NCBI GenBank assembly: GCA_001603075.1
Contig: LVBB01000109.1
Coordinates: 1-64,000 of the forward strand
Length of the DNA: 64,000 nucleotides
Source of the DNA: Phycisphaerales bacterium Planc_01
GTDB taxonomy: Bacteria > Planctomycetota > Phycisphaerae > Sedimentisphaerales > Anaerobacaceae
Reading direction: 5' to 3'
Below are positions 25,927 to 35,760 of this stretch, one piece after another. A model generated the notes under the pieces. That model was not told the origin of the DNA. It did no database searches and worked only from the letters and a program-made list of their open reading frames with translations. The position numbers were made by a program, and so were the translations under genes. Position 1 is the stretch's first letter. Each line of letters starts with the position of its first letter.

Positions 25927-27457
25927 ACGTGGTAAGATTCATCAAGTAGGTTACGACCAGCCGCACGCCGAAGCCGGTTGAACCCGGTGCGGCGTAGTCG
26001 GTGCCCTTCTGGAGGATGTCCATCCCCGCAATGTCCAGGTGGGCCCATTTCGTTTCGCCGACAAACTGTCGCAGGAAGGCCGCCGCCGTGCAGGCCCCGC
26101 CCCACCGGCCGCCCGTGTTGCGCAGGTCGGCAATTTTGCTCTTCATTTCGTCGGCATACTCGTCGCCGCTGGGCAGGTGCCAGACGTCTTCACCACTGTC
26201 GTCGGCGGCGCGGCGGAGCTGCGCGACCAGATCGTCATCGTTGCTCATCAGGCCGGCCTTGTATTGCCCCAGCGCGACCATGCACGCGCCCGTCAGCGTC
26301 GCGATGTCGATGATGGCTTCGAAGTTCTGCCTGGCCGCATAGGCCAAAGCGTCACAGAGGATCATCCGCCCTTCGGCATCGGTGTTGAGAATCTCGACCG
26401 TCTTGCCGCTGTACGTGGTGACGATATCGCCGGGTCGATAGCTCGATCCGCTCGGCAGGTTCTCCGCCGAAGGGATCAGACCCCAGACGTTCACCGGCAG
26501 TCCCAACTCGGCCACCGCCTTCATCGTCGCCAGGACCGCGATCCCGCCGCTCTTGTCCAGCTTCATCTGATCCATATCCGCCGACGGCTTGATGCTGATC
26601 CCGCCCGAATCGAACGTGATCGCCTTGCCCACCAGGGCCACGCGCGGCGATCCCTTGGCCGGCTTCCTGGGAGGGGTGTATTTGAGGATGATGAGTCTTG
26701 GCTCGTTCTTCGATCCGGCGCCGACGGCCAGGATGCCCCCCATCCTCTTGGTCTTGAGCTGCCGAGCGTCGAAGACAGTGCATTGGAGCCCTTTGGTGCC
26801 CCGAGCCATCTCCACAGCCGCCCTGGCCAGCGTCGAGGGGGTGATGACGTTCCCCGGCCGGTTGGCGATGGTCCTGGCGTAGCTCTGGGCATGGCCGATG
26901 ACCGCCCCGGCGGCAAGCCCCTGGTTCAGCGCTTTGATCGGGCCGCCGTCGGCGTCCACCACCTCCACCTTCAATGCATTGCGCCGCCCGTTCTGGCTCT
27001 CGGTGACGAATTCGTCGTAGCGATAGCTGCCGAAGTGAGCCCCTTCGGCCATCGCCTTGCCCATCGGCGCTGTGTCGAGCTTGCCTTGCGCCGCCTGGTG
27101 CAGGGCCAGCGACAGCGTTTGGAGCTTCATGTTGACGGCCTGGTTGGCAGCGGTTGCGGCGGCCTTGCGAATCGTCTCCAATGTGGCCTTCTTCCGCTCG
27201 CCCAGGCCGATCAGCATCACGCGCAGCGCCGGGATCTTGCCGTCACCATAGAGGATCGCGCTGGTTCCGGCTTTGCCGACGAAGTCGCCCAGCTTGGCCA
27301 GCCGACCGATCGCTCCCCCCAGTTTGTCGTCCAGGGCCTTTCCCGTCCTGTCCCGTCCGGCCCCATCGGAGAAACGCCCCAAAACGAGCATGTCCGTCTT
27401 GCACCGGGCCGGATCGACCCTCCGTGTCTTGATATCCACCGTAATGATCTGTTTCAT
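25925..27457 (-). CDS. pepA: Leucyl aminopeptidase (M17)
   Basis: A 510-residue cytosolic M17 aminopeptidase that removes N-terminal residues from peptides with two metal ions. The C-terminal catalytic domain carries VGKAITFDSGGISIKPS, the second metal motif with DKSGG, and the signature NTDAEGRMILCDAL. The N-terminal domain (1-170) is divergent, as usual. The start at ATG 27457 is 12 bases after prfB; a GTG at 27466 is an alternative. GAAGAGA precedes the ATG. Confidence 0.94.
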   Translation of the reverse strand: MKQIITVDIKTRRVDPARCKTDMLVLGRFSDGAGRDRTGKALDDKLGGAIGRLAKLGDFVGKAGTSAILYGDGKIPALRVMLIGLGERKKATLETIRKAAATAANQAVNMKLQTLSLALHQAAQGKLDTAPMGKAMAEGAHFGSYRYDEFVTESQNGRRNALKVEVVDADGGPIKALNQGLAAGAVIGHAQSYARTIANRPGNVITPSTLARAAVEMARGTKGLQCTVFDARQLKTKRMGGILAVGAGSKNEPRLIILKYTPPRKPAKGSPRVALVGKAITFDSGGISIKPSADMDQMKLDKSGGIAVLATMKAVAELGLPVNVWGLIPSAENLPSGSSYRPGDIVTTYSGKTVEILNTDAEGRMILCDALAYAARQNFEAIIDIATLTGACMVALGQYKAGLMSNDDDLVAQLRRAADDSGEDVWHLPSGDEYADEMKSKIADLRNTGGRWGGACTAAAFLRQFVGETKWAHLDIAGMDILQKGTDYAAPGSTGFGVRLVVTYLMNLTT

Positions 27458-27469
27458 TCTCTTCACTTT

Positions 27470-28589
27470 CTACGCGGTCTTCGTCTTGTCCTTGGCCCGG
27501 TGCCGCAGGAAGCTCTCGATGAGGGCGTCCAGGTCCCCGTCCAGCACGGCTTCGACGTTGCCCGTCTGGTAGTTCGTTCGATGGTCTTTGACCATCTGGT
27601 AGGGTTGCAGCACATAGCTGCGAATCTGGTTGCCCCAGGCGATTTCGCCCTTGTCGCCGTAGAGCTTGGCCACCTCGGCATCGCGCTTCTGCTGTTCGAG
27701 CATGTAGAGCCGACTCTTGAGCACCTTCATGGCCTGGGCCTTGTTCTTGTGCTGGCTCCGCTCGTTCTGGCACTGTACGACCAGACCGGTCGGCACGTGC
27801 GTGATGCGGACCGCCGAACTGACCTTGTTGACGTGCTGGCCCCCGGCACCGCCGGCGCGGTAGGTGTCGATGCGAAGATCGTCCTCGCTGATCTCGATCT
27901 CAATGTCTTCATCGAACTCGGGAGTGCAATCGACGGCGGCAAAGCTCGTGTGCCGACGCTTCTGCGAATCGAACGGGCTGATGCGCACGAGACGGTGGAC
28001 GCCGACTTCACACGAGAGCTTGCCGAACGCGAACGGCCCGATGACGCGCACCGTCACCGAGCGGATTCCTGCTTCTTCACCCGGCACAAGGTCCAGTTCC
28101 TCGTATTTAAGCCGGCTGGCGTCGAAGAAACGCGTATACATCCGCAGCAGCATGTTGGCCCAGTCGCAACTCTCGGTGCCCCCTGCCCCGGCGTGGATGC
28201 TGATGAAGCAGTTCTTCGTGTCCTCCGGACGCGACAGCAGGCCCGCCAACTCGATCTGCTCACAACGGCGGACGAGCGAATCGACGTCCTCCTCCAACTG
28301 CTCCAGTTCGTCGCCGTCTTCTTCCTCGGCGGCCAGTTGATACAACTCGCTCAAATCCGCCACCTCGCGATGCAGCTCCTCGACCGGCTCGACCACCGCC
28401 TTCAGCGCGCTGAGCTGGCTGGTGACGCGCTGGGCCGCCTCCGGGTTGTCCCAGAAGCCCTCGCGAGACATCTGCTGTTCCAGTTGATCCAGTTGCGCCC
28501 TCTTGCCGGGCAAGTCAAAGCCAGTCCCGAATCTTCACGACTCGGGCCTCAAGTTCGCCGATCAGACCTTTCAGTTCCGCTACTTCCAT
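27470..28589 (-). CDS. prfB: Peptide chain release factor 2, with programmed +1 frameshift
   Basis: RF2 releases peptides at UGA and UAA. Reading starts at ATG 28589 (after GGGAGG) with MEVAELKGLIGELEAR and reaches an in-frame TGA at codon 25 (28517-28515). The context is CTT TGA C, the conserved RF2 autoregulatory slip site. Skipping one base restores the frame as D-L-P-G-K-R and continues to the stop at 27470, giving 372 residues. The catalytic GGQ loop lies in RAGGAGGQHVNKV, and the anticodon-like SPF tripeptide in VRISPFDSQKRRHTS. pepA follows by 12 bases. Confidence 0.95.
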
Positions 28590-28681
28590 AGAACCTCCCA
28601 ATGGGTTATTCCAACATGCCAGAGCACAGCCCCACAGGCGAATCAGAAATCCACAATCTGCAATCCGCTGTTTGATAAGGC

Positions 28682-28710
28682 CTTATACCACATCCAGCGG
28701 TAGAATGCAA
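28682..28710 (-). promoter_or_regulatory. Sigma-70-like promoter for prfB
   Basis: Minus strand: TTGCAT (plus 28705-28710), a 17-base spacer, TATAAG (plus 28682-28687). A 12-bp palindrome ATAAGGCCTTAT (28675-28686) overlaps the -10 and could be an operator or chance. Confidence 0.6.
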
Positions 28711-28771
28711 CGAATCCCTCGGGCCGTAGCCCAGCCGGGCGCGATCCGTCGAGGTGGGGCCGATTCTTCGC

Positions 28772-28800
28772 TTGCATCTGCCGGCGGCGAAGACTACACT
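28772..28800 (+). promoter_or_regulatory. Divergent sigma-70-like promoter for the Tat-exported Gfo/Idh gene
   Basis: TTGCAT, a 17-base spacer and TACACT lie about 130 bases before the gene at 28929. The 28590-28928 stretch (339 bases) otherwise holds no gene, only this promoter and the prfB promoter. Confidence 0.5.
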
Positions 28801-28928
28801 TGGGATCGCTATGATCGATACGATTGATTTGACGCATCGCCTGCCCACCTTCTGTCGGACCTATCGTCTTTCCGCATATCCCAGGAAGGAAAACCTCTAA
28901 CGTTCCACCGTCTATCGAGGAGACCACC

Positions 28929-30290
28929 ATGACTCAACCCGTCAGCAATTCCAACGTCAATCGCAGGCAGTTTCTCCAGGCGACCGGCTCGCTTGCGGCG
29001 GGTGCCGCCGTGCTCGGGGGTCTCTCTCCGGCCGCGTTCGCCAGCCAGGACAACACCATTCGCCTGGCACTGCTCGGCTGCGGCGGGCGCGGCACCGGCG
29101 CCGTCGGCGATGCCCTCGGCGTGCCCGACGGCGGACCAATCAAGCTCTACGCCATGGCCGACGTCGTGGAAAGCCGTATGACCAACGCGTACAAATCGCT
29201 CAAGGAGCAGTTCGGCGACAAGATCGACGTGCCGGAGGACCGCAGGTTCATCGGCTTCAAGGGCTACCAGAAGGCCATCGACATCCTCCGTCCGGGCGAT
29301 GTGGCGATGTGTACCACGCGATCTTACATCCGGCCGCTCCACGTCGAATACGCCATCAAGAAGGGGATCAACGTCTTCATGGAGAAACCCTTCGCCTCCG
29401 ATCCGGGCGGTCTGCATCGGCTGCTCCGCGCCGGCGAAGAGGCGGATCGCAAGGGCGTCAAGGTGCTGGCCGGCGTACAGTGCCGCCATTCGCCCGCCCG
29501 CCAGGCGCTGATCGAGAAGATCCGCAACGGCGAGATGGGCGAGATCCCGCTGATTCGCGCCAACCGCCTGGGCGGCACCGGGTGGCTGGGCAACCAGGGC
29601 GCCAACGCCAACAAGCTGATGAGCCAGCTCGAATTCGGCCGGGCCGAGCTGTACTGGGTCGGATCGGGCCATATGGTCGACAATCTCATCCACCAGATCG
29701 ACGAATGCTGCTGGATCAAGGACGCCTGGCCGGTGAAGGCCGAGGGCTTGGGCGGGCGCGTGCCTCGCAGCCAGGACCACGGACAGAACATCGACGTCTA
29801 TTCGATGGAGTACACCTTCGCCGACGGGACCAAGGCGTTCTGCGGGTTCCGGCGGATGAATCACTGCCGCAGTGAGTTCGCCACGTTCATCCACGGGACC
29901 AAGTGCGCCGCGCAGTTCTCCGGCGACGTCCACGCCGCAACCGTCCATATGTTCAAGGACCAGCGGATCGACAAGAGCAACATCGCCTGGACGCCCACGA
30001 GAGACCGGTACAGTCCGTGGCAGTACGAGTGGAACGTCTTCATCGACAGCATTCGCAACGACCGGCCGCACAACGAGGTCAAGCGCGCCGTCTATTCGGA
30101 CCTCACCTCGTGCATGGGCCGTGCCGCCTGCCATACGGGCCAGACCATCACGTGGGACGACATGATGAAGTCGCGCTTCCAGTTCTGCGATTACCTCGAC
30201 GACCTGGACTACGACAGCCCGGCCCCCGTCAAGGCCGACGCAGACGGCTGGTTCCCCATCCCCATCCCCGGCCAGTGGACCGAAGTCTGA
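28929..30290 (+). CDS. Tat-exported Gfo/Idh/MocA-family oxidoreductase
   Basis: A 453-residue protein with a twin-arginine signal (NRRQFLQATG at residues 11-20, hydrophobic stretch to about 38), so it is exported folded with its NAD(P) cofactor. The Rossmann motif is LLGCGGRGTGAVGDAL, and the family lysine is in NVFMEKPFASDP. The C-terminal domain holds GHMVDNLIHQIDECCW. This subgroup is abundant in planctomycetes and related to exported glycosidase-like members such as GH109; whether this one oxidises sugars or acts by an NAD-dependent hydrolytic route cannot be told. GGAGACCACC precedes the ATG. A GH127 gene follows after about 250 bases. Confidence 0.88.
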   Translation: MTQPVSNSNVNRRQFLQATGSLAAGAAVLGGLSPAAFASQDNTIRLALLGCGGRGTGAVGDALGVPDGGPIKLYAMADVVESRMTNAYKSLKEQFGDKIDVPEDRRFIGFKGYQKAIDILRPGDVAMCTTRSYIRPLHVEYAIKKGINVFMEKPFASDPGGLHRLLRAGEEADRKGVKVLAGVQCRHSPARQALIEKIRNGEMGEIPLIRANRLGGTGWLGNQGANANKLMSQLEFGRAELYWVGSGHMVDNLIHQIDECCWIKDAWPVKAEGLGGRVPRSQDHGQNIDVYSMEYTFADGTKAFCGFRRMNHCRSEFATFIHGTKCAAQFSGDVHAATVHMFKDQRIDKSNIAWTPTRDRYSPWQYEWNVFIDSIRNDRPHNEVKRAVYSDLTSCMGRAACHTGQTITWDDMMKSRFQFCDYLDDLDYDSPAPVKADADGWFPIPIPGQWTEV

Positions 30291-30317
30291 GATCGCCACT
30301 GGCACGAGAATAGCCAT

Positions 30318-30366
30318 GGGTGGCAGCCTTAGGTCCTGCGGGCTTGCGGTTGCCACCCTTTCTATT
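30318..30366 (+). terminator. Candidate terminator after the Tat-exported Gfo/Idh gene
   Basis: GGGTGGCA and TGCCACCC pair across a 25-base loop, followed by TTTCTATT. It lies 28 bases after the stop. Confidence 0.5.
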
Positions 30367-30443
30367 GCGACAACTTGTGACAACTCGTGGGGACATCCTC
30401 CTGTTCAGCGAGACGACGTGCGGGAAGTGGTGAAAAGACAGCC

Positions 30444-30473
30444 TTGAAATTGCCAGTGGACTTGATCTAAGAT
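30444..30473 (+). promoter_or_regulatory. Promoter for the GH127 gene
   Basis: TTGAAA, an 18-base spacer and TAAGAT lie 70 bases before the start. This supports separate transcription from the upstream gene. Confidence 0.55.
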
Positions 30474-30542
30474 TCGATCCAGGAATACCGTCGAGCAACC
30501 ACGAACCGTCGTGCGCGGACGCACGACCTGCAGGAGGCCGCA

Positions 30543-33269
30543 ATGAGGAAAACGACGTTCATCACCCTATCACTGGCTCTGACGTTGGGTGGCTCGGTTT
30601 TCGCCCAGGGACACGACTCGACCGAGTCATCGACCGGCGCCAATCTGGCTGTTGTCGCCGAGCCGTCGAGTTCGTATGTCTCCGGCGACACCTCCAATGC
30701 GGCGATCAACGACGAATACAATCCACGAAGCTCGCGCGACAATCGCCGGGGCTCGTACGGCAACTGGCCCCGAACGGGAACCCAGTGGGTGCAGTACGAA
30801 TGGAGCCAGCCCATCAGCACGGACAAGATCGACGTGTACTGGTGGGACGACCGCCAAGGCGTCCGTCTGCCCAAGGCCTGCCGCCTGCTGTACTGGGACG
30901 ACAACACGTTCGTTGCCGTGAGCAATCCTTCCGGCCTGGGCGTAGCAGGCGACCGATACAACACCACGACCTTTGACGAGGTCCGCACCTCGAAGCTCCG
31001 GCTGGAGATCGACTCGAACGACACCTTCTCCACCGGCGTCCTCGAATGGAAGGTCTACGATTCGGGCCGGTCGCCCGATTTCCCGCCTCGCGTTGATGCA
31101 GGCGTCGATCGCGTGGTCGTGCTCGGCGGCAGAACCTATCTGTCGGGCACGACGAAGTCGCTGGCGAGGAAGGATGCGCCGCCGATGAAGGTGACCTGGA
31201 GCAAGGAATCGGGCCCTGGGTCAGTCGTTTTCGAGGACACCGGCGCCGAGACGACGAGTGCGACGTTTTCGGCCGTCGGCGATTACGTGCTCAAGCTCAC
31301 TGCCGCCCGGGGTCCGCTGAGCGGCTCATCGACTGTGAACGTCCGGGTCGTGACGCCGCCGCCGGCCGAGAACCTCCATCTGGTCGATACCAAGCCGTAC
31401 CGGATCGACAGTCGCCTGTGGAACGACCGGGCCAAAGCCCTGATCGTCAACTGGATCCCGCATTGCATCGCAAAGATCTCCGATCCGAACCTCAGAGAAG
31501 GCGGGATCAACAACTTCATCGACGCCGCCAACAAGCTGGCCGGCAAGCCCCACGGCCGGCACCGCGGCTACGTCTTCTCCAACGCATGGGTCTACAACAC
31601 GATCGAATCGATCTGCGTGGCCCTGATGGTCGATCCTCAGGGCGACCGGGCGATCATCGAGGCCCAGCAGGCCATGAAGGCCACACTCGACGACTGGATC
31701 CCCAAGGTCCTGGCCGCCCAGGAGCCGGACGGCTACATCCAGACCGTCTATACGCTCAGCGACCGCCAGCGCTGGTCGCCACGGTATCGGGCAGACCACG
31801 AGGGCTACGTCGCCGGCTACTTCCTCGAAGCCGCCATCGCCCACCACAACCTCACCCAAGGCCGGGACCTGCGCTTCTACAACGCGGCCAGGAAGCTCGC
31901 CGACTGCTGGGACACCAACATCGGCCCGCCCCCGAAAAAGGAATGGTACGACGGCCACCAGGCGATGGAGATCGCTCTGGTTCGATTCGGCCGATTCGTC
32001 AACGACACCGAGGGACAGGGCCAAGGCGACAGGTATATCCAACTGGCCAAGTTCCTCCTGGACTGTCGAAAGGACGGCTCGGAATACGACCAGAGCCATG
32101 TCCCCGTCATCGAACAGTATGAAGCGGTTGGCCACGCCGTGCGCGCTTCCTATTCCTACGCGGGCATGGCCGACGTGGCGATGGAAACGGGCGACATCGA
32201 CTATCACAGCGCGGTCATAAGCCTCTGGGACAACATGGTCAACCGCAAGTACTATGTGACGGGCGGAATCGGCAGCGGCGAGACGTCCGAGGGATTCGGC
32301 CCGGACTATTCCTTGCGCCACAACGCCTACTGCGAATCGTGTTCGAGCTGCGGCCTGATCTTCTTCCAGCACAAGCTCAACATGACCTACCATGACGCAC
32401 GCTTCGCCGACCTCTATGAAGAGACGCTCTACAACGCTCTGCTCGGGTCGGTCGATCTCGATGCGAAGAACTTCTACTATCAGAACCCACTCGATTCGTA
32501 CGGTCCGCGCTACGACTGGCACGTCTGCCCCTGCTGCGTCGGCAATATCCCCCGGACACTGCTGATGCTGCCCACATGGACCTACGTCACGAGCGACGAC
32601 AGCATCTATGTGAACCTGTTCATCGGCAGCACCGTGACGATCGAGGGCGTTGCCGGCACCGACGTCGAGATGGTCCAGAAGACCGACTACCCCTGGTCCG
32701 GCGAGGTGTCCATCACCATCCGTCCCGCTGCTCCCAGGAGCTTCGGCATCAAGATTCGTACGCCGAACCGCAGCGTCAGCGAGCTTTACAGCGCAACACC
32801 TGCGGCCGACGGCATCAGTTCCATTGCCGTCAACGGGGCAAAGATCTCCCCGATCATCGAGAACGGCTACGCCGTGATTACGCGCACGTGGCAGGCCGGG
32901 GATGAAATCACCCTGACCGTGCCGATACAGGTCCAGCGGATCAAGGGCAGCGAAAAGATCGAGGCGACCCGAGGGCAGGTGGCCCTTCGGTATGGCCCGC
33001 TGATCTATAGCGCCGAAAGCGTCGATCAGGACCTGAACAACGTTCTGAGTCCGACGTCGACCCTGACGGCGAAGTGGATGGACGATCTGCTCGGGGGTGT
33101 GATGGCGATCGAGGGCACGTGGGCCGACGGTTCGGCCTTCCGCGCGATCCCCAACTACGCCAGGGACAATCGCGGCACCGGCGTCGTCGAGGACAGCCAG
33201 GACGGTCCCGACCGTCGCGGGCGCGGTCGCCGCACGCTCAGTTCATCCGTCTGGTTAAAAGACCAATGA
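30543..33269 (+). CDS. Secreted GH127-family glycoside hydrolase (beta-L-arabinofuranosidase type) with N-terminal accessory domains
   Basis: A 908-residue exported enzyme with signal peptide at residues 1-21. Residues 35-170 look like a discoidin/F5-8-type binding domain (ending LRLEIDSNDTFSTGVLEWKV) and 178-275 like a PKD/Ig-type domain. The rest is the GH127 (alpha/alpha)6 barrel. The zinc-cysteine catalytic set is visible as Glu598-Ser-Cys600 (YCESCSSCG) and Cys664-Cys665 (HVCPCCVGN), matching the Glu/Cys residues of characterised beta-L-arabinofuranosidases. It would release L-arabinofuranose outside the inner membrane. GGAGG precedes the ATG. araA elsewhere in the window could use the product. 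Other DUF1680-fold specificities (GH137/142/146-like) cannot be excluded. Confidence 0.88.
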   Translation: MRKTTFITLSLALTLGGSVFAQGHDSTESSTGANLAVVAEPSSSYVSGDTSNAAINDEYNPRSSRDNRRGSYGNWPRTGTQWVQYEWSQPISTDKIDVYWWDDRQGVRLPKACRLLYWDDNTFVAVSNPSGLGVAGDRYNTTTFDEVRTSKLRLEIDSNDTFSTGVLEWKVYDSGRSPDFPPRVDAGVDRVVVLGGRTYLSGTTKSLARKDAPPMKVTWSKESGPGSVVFEDTGAETTSATFSAVGDYVLKLTAARGPLSGSSTVNVRVVTPPPAENLHLVDTKPYRIDSRLWNDRAKALIVNWIPHCIAKISDPNLREGGINNFIDAANKLAGKPHGRHRGYVFSNAWVYNTIESICVALMVDPQGDRAIIEAQQAMKATLDDWIPKVLAAQEPDGYIQTVYTLSDRQRWSPRYRADHEGYVAGYFLEAAIAHHNLTQGRDLRFYNAARKLADCWDTNIGPPPKKEWYDGHQAMEIALVRFGRFVNDTEGQGQGDRYIQLAKFLLDCRKDGSEYDQSHVPVIEQYEAVGHAVRASYSYAGMADVAMETGDIDYHSAVISLWDNMVNRKYYVTGGIGSGETSEGFGPDYSLRHNAYCESCSSCGLIFFQHKLNMTYHDARFADLYEETLYNALLGSVDLDAKNFYYQNPLDSYGPRYDWHVCPCCVGNIPRTLLMLPTWTYVTSDDSIYVNLFIGSTVTIEGVAGTDVEMVQKTDYPWSGEVSITIRPAAPRSFGIKIRTPNRSVSELYSATPAADGISSIAVNGAKISPIIENGYAVITRTWQAGDEITLTVPIQVQRIKGSEKIEATRGQVALRYGPLIYSAESVDQDLNNVLSPTSTLTAKWMDDLLGGVMAIEGTWADGSAFRAIPNYARDNRGTGVVEDSQDGPDRRGRGRRTLSSSVWLKDQ

Positions 33270-33330
33270 GTCACATACGCAAGTCACATGCTTGAACCGT
33301 CTGCCGTGGCGAATGCGTTGGAGGTCAGGA

Positions 33331-35760
33331 ATGAATCGAAACGGACATCTGACGAGACTGCTGCCGCATTGCGTGTTGACGACCATGATCCTGGGTGTAC
33401 CCATAGGATGGCCCCGGGCGATCCAAGCCCAGAGCCTGAACGGCCAGGTGGTCAAGCGCGTGCTGGATGCACGGGATGCCGGAGAGAACCTGCTGAAGGC
33501 GGACGGCTGGAGGCCTTGGGGAAAGGGTTTTGTCCGGCAGGACGATACCTTCGTCTGCGACAACGAAGGGGACTCGCAAGCGCAGCGGGGCATCTCGCAG
33601 GTGGTGACGCTCGACCAGGAAAAAGCCGAGCCGATCGTCGCCGTCGCCTGGAGCAAAGCCGAAGGGGTGGGCGGCAGCCGCGACAGCGATTATTCGCTGT
33701 ATCTCGATCTGACCTACCAGGACGGCACGCCGCTGTGGGGCCAGATCGATAGTTTCAACGTCGGCTCGCATGACTGGGAGAAGGCCGAGGTGATGGTCTT
33801 CCCGGACAAACCAGTCAAGTCGGTCGCCTTTTACATGCTCCTGCGCCGACATACCGGCCGAGCCCTCTTTCGCGGTGCCGAGCTGCGCGTCCTCAGTCCT
33901 CCGGCCGGCGCGACCCTGTTCGACGGAATGGTGATCGAGCCGACGGCGTCCCGGCGGGAGGGATTTCAGGTGCGCGACGTGGCCGCCGGGACGGATTTCG
34001 TTACGATCGAAGATTCCGCGCTCGATCTGGAGCTCGAATGCCAGACGACGGAAGAAGACGGCATCGCGTTCTTCGACGTGGTTCTCTCCGATACAGCCGG
34101 AGGCGATCGCGCCGTGACCCTGATCTACGCGATCCCCGTCGCGGCCGAGCAATGCCGGTGGTTCCACGACCCGCGGCGCAGCATGTCGGTCGAGCCGGGA
34201 CGCGAGTACCTCAATAGCACACGATTCGCGGTCGGGGTCAACGGGCAGTTGTCGCGATACCCCTTTGCGGCTGTCGCCAACGCGAGCGAGGCGACAGCGC
34301 TGGGGATTGACATGGCCCATCCGGCCTTCTTCCGCGCCGGGTACAATGCGGGGACCGAAGAGCTGTTTCTGGCCTACGACATCGGCCTGACCCCGGAGAA
34401 GCCCGCCGCTCGTCTGCGATTCTGCAAGTTCCATTTCGAGCCGGAATGGGGCTTCCGCGCAGCGCTCGAAGTCTACTACGAAGCCTTCCCCCGGCATTTC
34501 GTCCGGCGGGTCGCCGAACAGGGACTCTGGATGCCGTTTGCCAAGATCAGCGAGGTAAAGGGCTGGCAGGACTTCGGCTTCCGCTTCAAGGAAGGAAACA
34601 ATGAGACCGCGTGGGACGATGAGCATGGTATTCTCACCTTTCGCTATACCGAGCCGATGACGTGGTGGATGCGCATGCCCAAAGAGCTGCCCCGCACTCC
34701 GGACGCGGCCCTGGCCGAGGCGATGCGGCTCGCTCAGCAGGAGAATGACTCGCGTGCCCAAGCCCTGCTGACCAGCGGCTTTCACGATGAGCGGGGCCGG
34801 TTCCCCGCTCGCCTGCTGAACCTGCCCTGGAACGACGGCGCTGTGTGGAGCATCAATTCCATGCCCAACGTGCGCGGCGAAGCAACCGACTTCAAGAACA
34901 AATGGAACGCGACGTTGCGTGAGCGACTCTATGGCTCGCAGCGGACGGCCGATCTCGACGGCGAATACATCGATTCGAGCGAAGGATACGTCACCGATGA
35001 ATTGAACTTCCGCCGGGACCATTTCGCCATCGCACAGACTCCCCTGACGTTTTCGAGTACGGCGCACAGGCCGGCGATCTTTCGGGGATTGATCGCCTTC
35101 GAGTACGCTCGTGCTCTGGCCGACGACGTCCATGCGATGGACAAGCTGATGATGGCCAACTCGACGCCGATTCAGCTCTGCTGGCTGGCCCCCCTGCTCG
35201 ATGTCCTGGGCAGCGAGACCGACTGGAATCCAGCCGGGGTGTGGCGGCCCATGTCGGATGGCGACCTACTGTTTCGCCGAGCCCTCTGCGGGGACAAGCC
35301 CTACTGCTTCCTGATGAACAGTGAGTTCGAGCGTTTCTCGCACGAGTTGGTCGCCAGGTACATGAAACGCTGCCTGGCCTACGGCATGTTCCCAGGTTTC
35401 TTCAGCCACAACGCATCGGAAGGACACTACTTCACGCGCCCGGAACTGTACGAACGGGACCGCAGTCTCTTCAAGAAATACGTACCGCTGTGCAAGGCCG
35501 TCGCGGAGGCCGGCTGGGAACCGATCCCACACGCCCGCTCGAATCGCGAGGACGTCTACGTCGAGCGGTTCGGCCGGCAGTACCTGACCGTCTTCAACGA
35601 CAGCGGCCGCTCCCAGGAAGTGACCATTAATGCAGAGATCGACATCGCCGGCTCCACGCCCGATCTCGTCTCCGGCCGGAATATCGAATGGCGCAATGGC
35701 CAGGCAACGATCGCACTGGAGGCCGATGACGTAGCGGTCTTGCGAATCAGTAGTCCTTGA
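33331..35760 (+). CDS. Large secreted protein of unknown function, possible glycoside hydrolase
   Basis: An 809-residue exported protein (signal at about residues 5-34, ending AIQAQS). The first 170 residues resemble a carbohydrate-binding beta-sandwich ([40 protein letters not shown]). The middle has strands of a second sandwich, and residues 380-740 have the look of a TIM barrel with acidic segments [13 protein letters not shown] and [16 protein letters not shown] that could hold catalytic residues. A small beta domain closes it. I recognise no named family. The start follows GGAGGTCAGGA. It lies 61 bases after GH127 and probably shares its transcript. Its stop overlaps the convergent pseudopilin gene by 14 bases. 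Confidence 0.7.
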   Translation: MNRNGHLTRLLPHCVLTTMILGVPIGWPRAIQAQSLNGQVVKRVLDARDAGENLLKADGWRPWGKGFVRQDDTFVCDNEGDSQAQRGISQVVTLDQEKAEPIVAVAWSKAEGVGGSRDSDYSLYLDLTYQDGTPLWGQIDSFNVGSHDWEKAEVMVFPDKPVKSVAFYMLLRRHTGRALFRGAELRVLSPPAGATLFDGMVIEPTASRREGFQVRDVAAGTDFVTIEDSALDLELECQTTEEDGIAFFDVVLSDTAGGDRAVTLIYAIPVAAEQCRWFHDPRRSMSVEPGREYLNSTRFAVGVNGQLSRYPFAAVANASEATALGIDMAHPAFFRAGYNAGTEELFLAYDIGLTPEKPAARLRFCKFHFEPEWGFRAALEVYYEAFPRHFVRRVAEQGLWMPFAKISEVKGWQDFGFRFKEGNNETAWDDEHGILTFRYTEPMTWWMRMPKELPRTPDAALAEAMRLAQQENDSRAQALLTSGFHDERGRFPARLLNLPWNDGAVWSINSMPNVRGEATDFKNKWNATLRERLYGSQRTADLDGEYIDSSEGYVTDELNFRRDHFAIAQTPLTFSSTAHRPAIFRGLIAFEYARALADDVHAMDKLMMANSTPIQLCWLAPLLDVLGSETDWNPAGVWRPMSDGDLLFRRALCGDKPYCFLMNSEFERFSHELVARYMKRCLAYGMFPGFFSHNASEGHYFTRPELYERDRSLFKKYVPLCKAVAEAGWEPIPHARSNREDVYVERFGRQYLTVFNDSGRSQEVTINAEIDIAGSTPDLVSGRNIEWRNGQATIALEADDVAVLRISSP

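Noticed and set aside
26039-28591. 850-codon open frame on the plus strand
   Set aside because: It runs antisense through pepA and prfB and is a side effect of GC-rich third positions. Its translation has low-complexity Arg/His/Leu content and no family resemblance.
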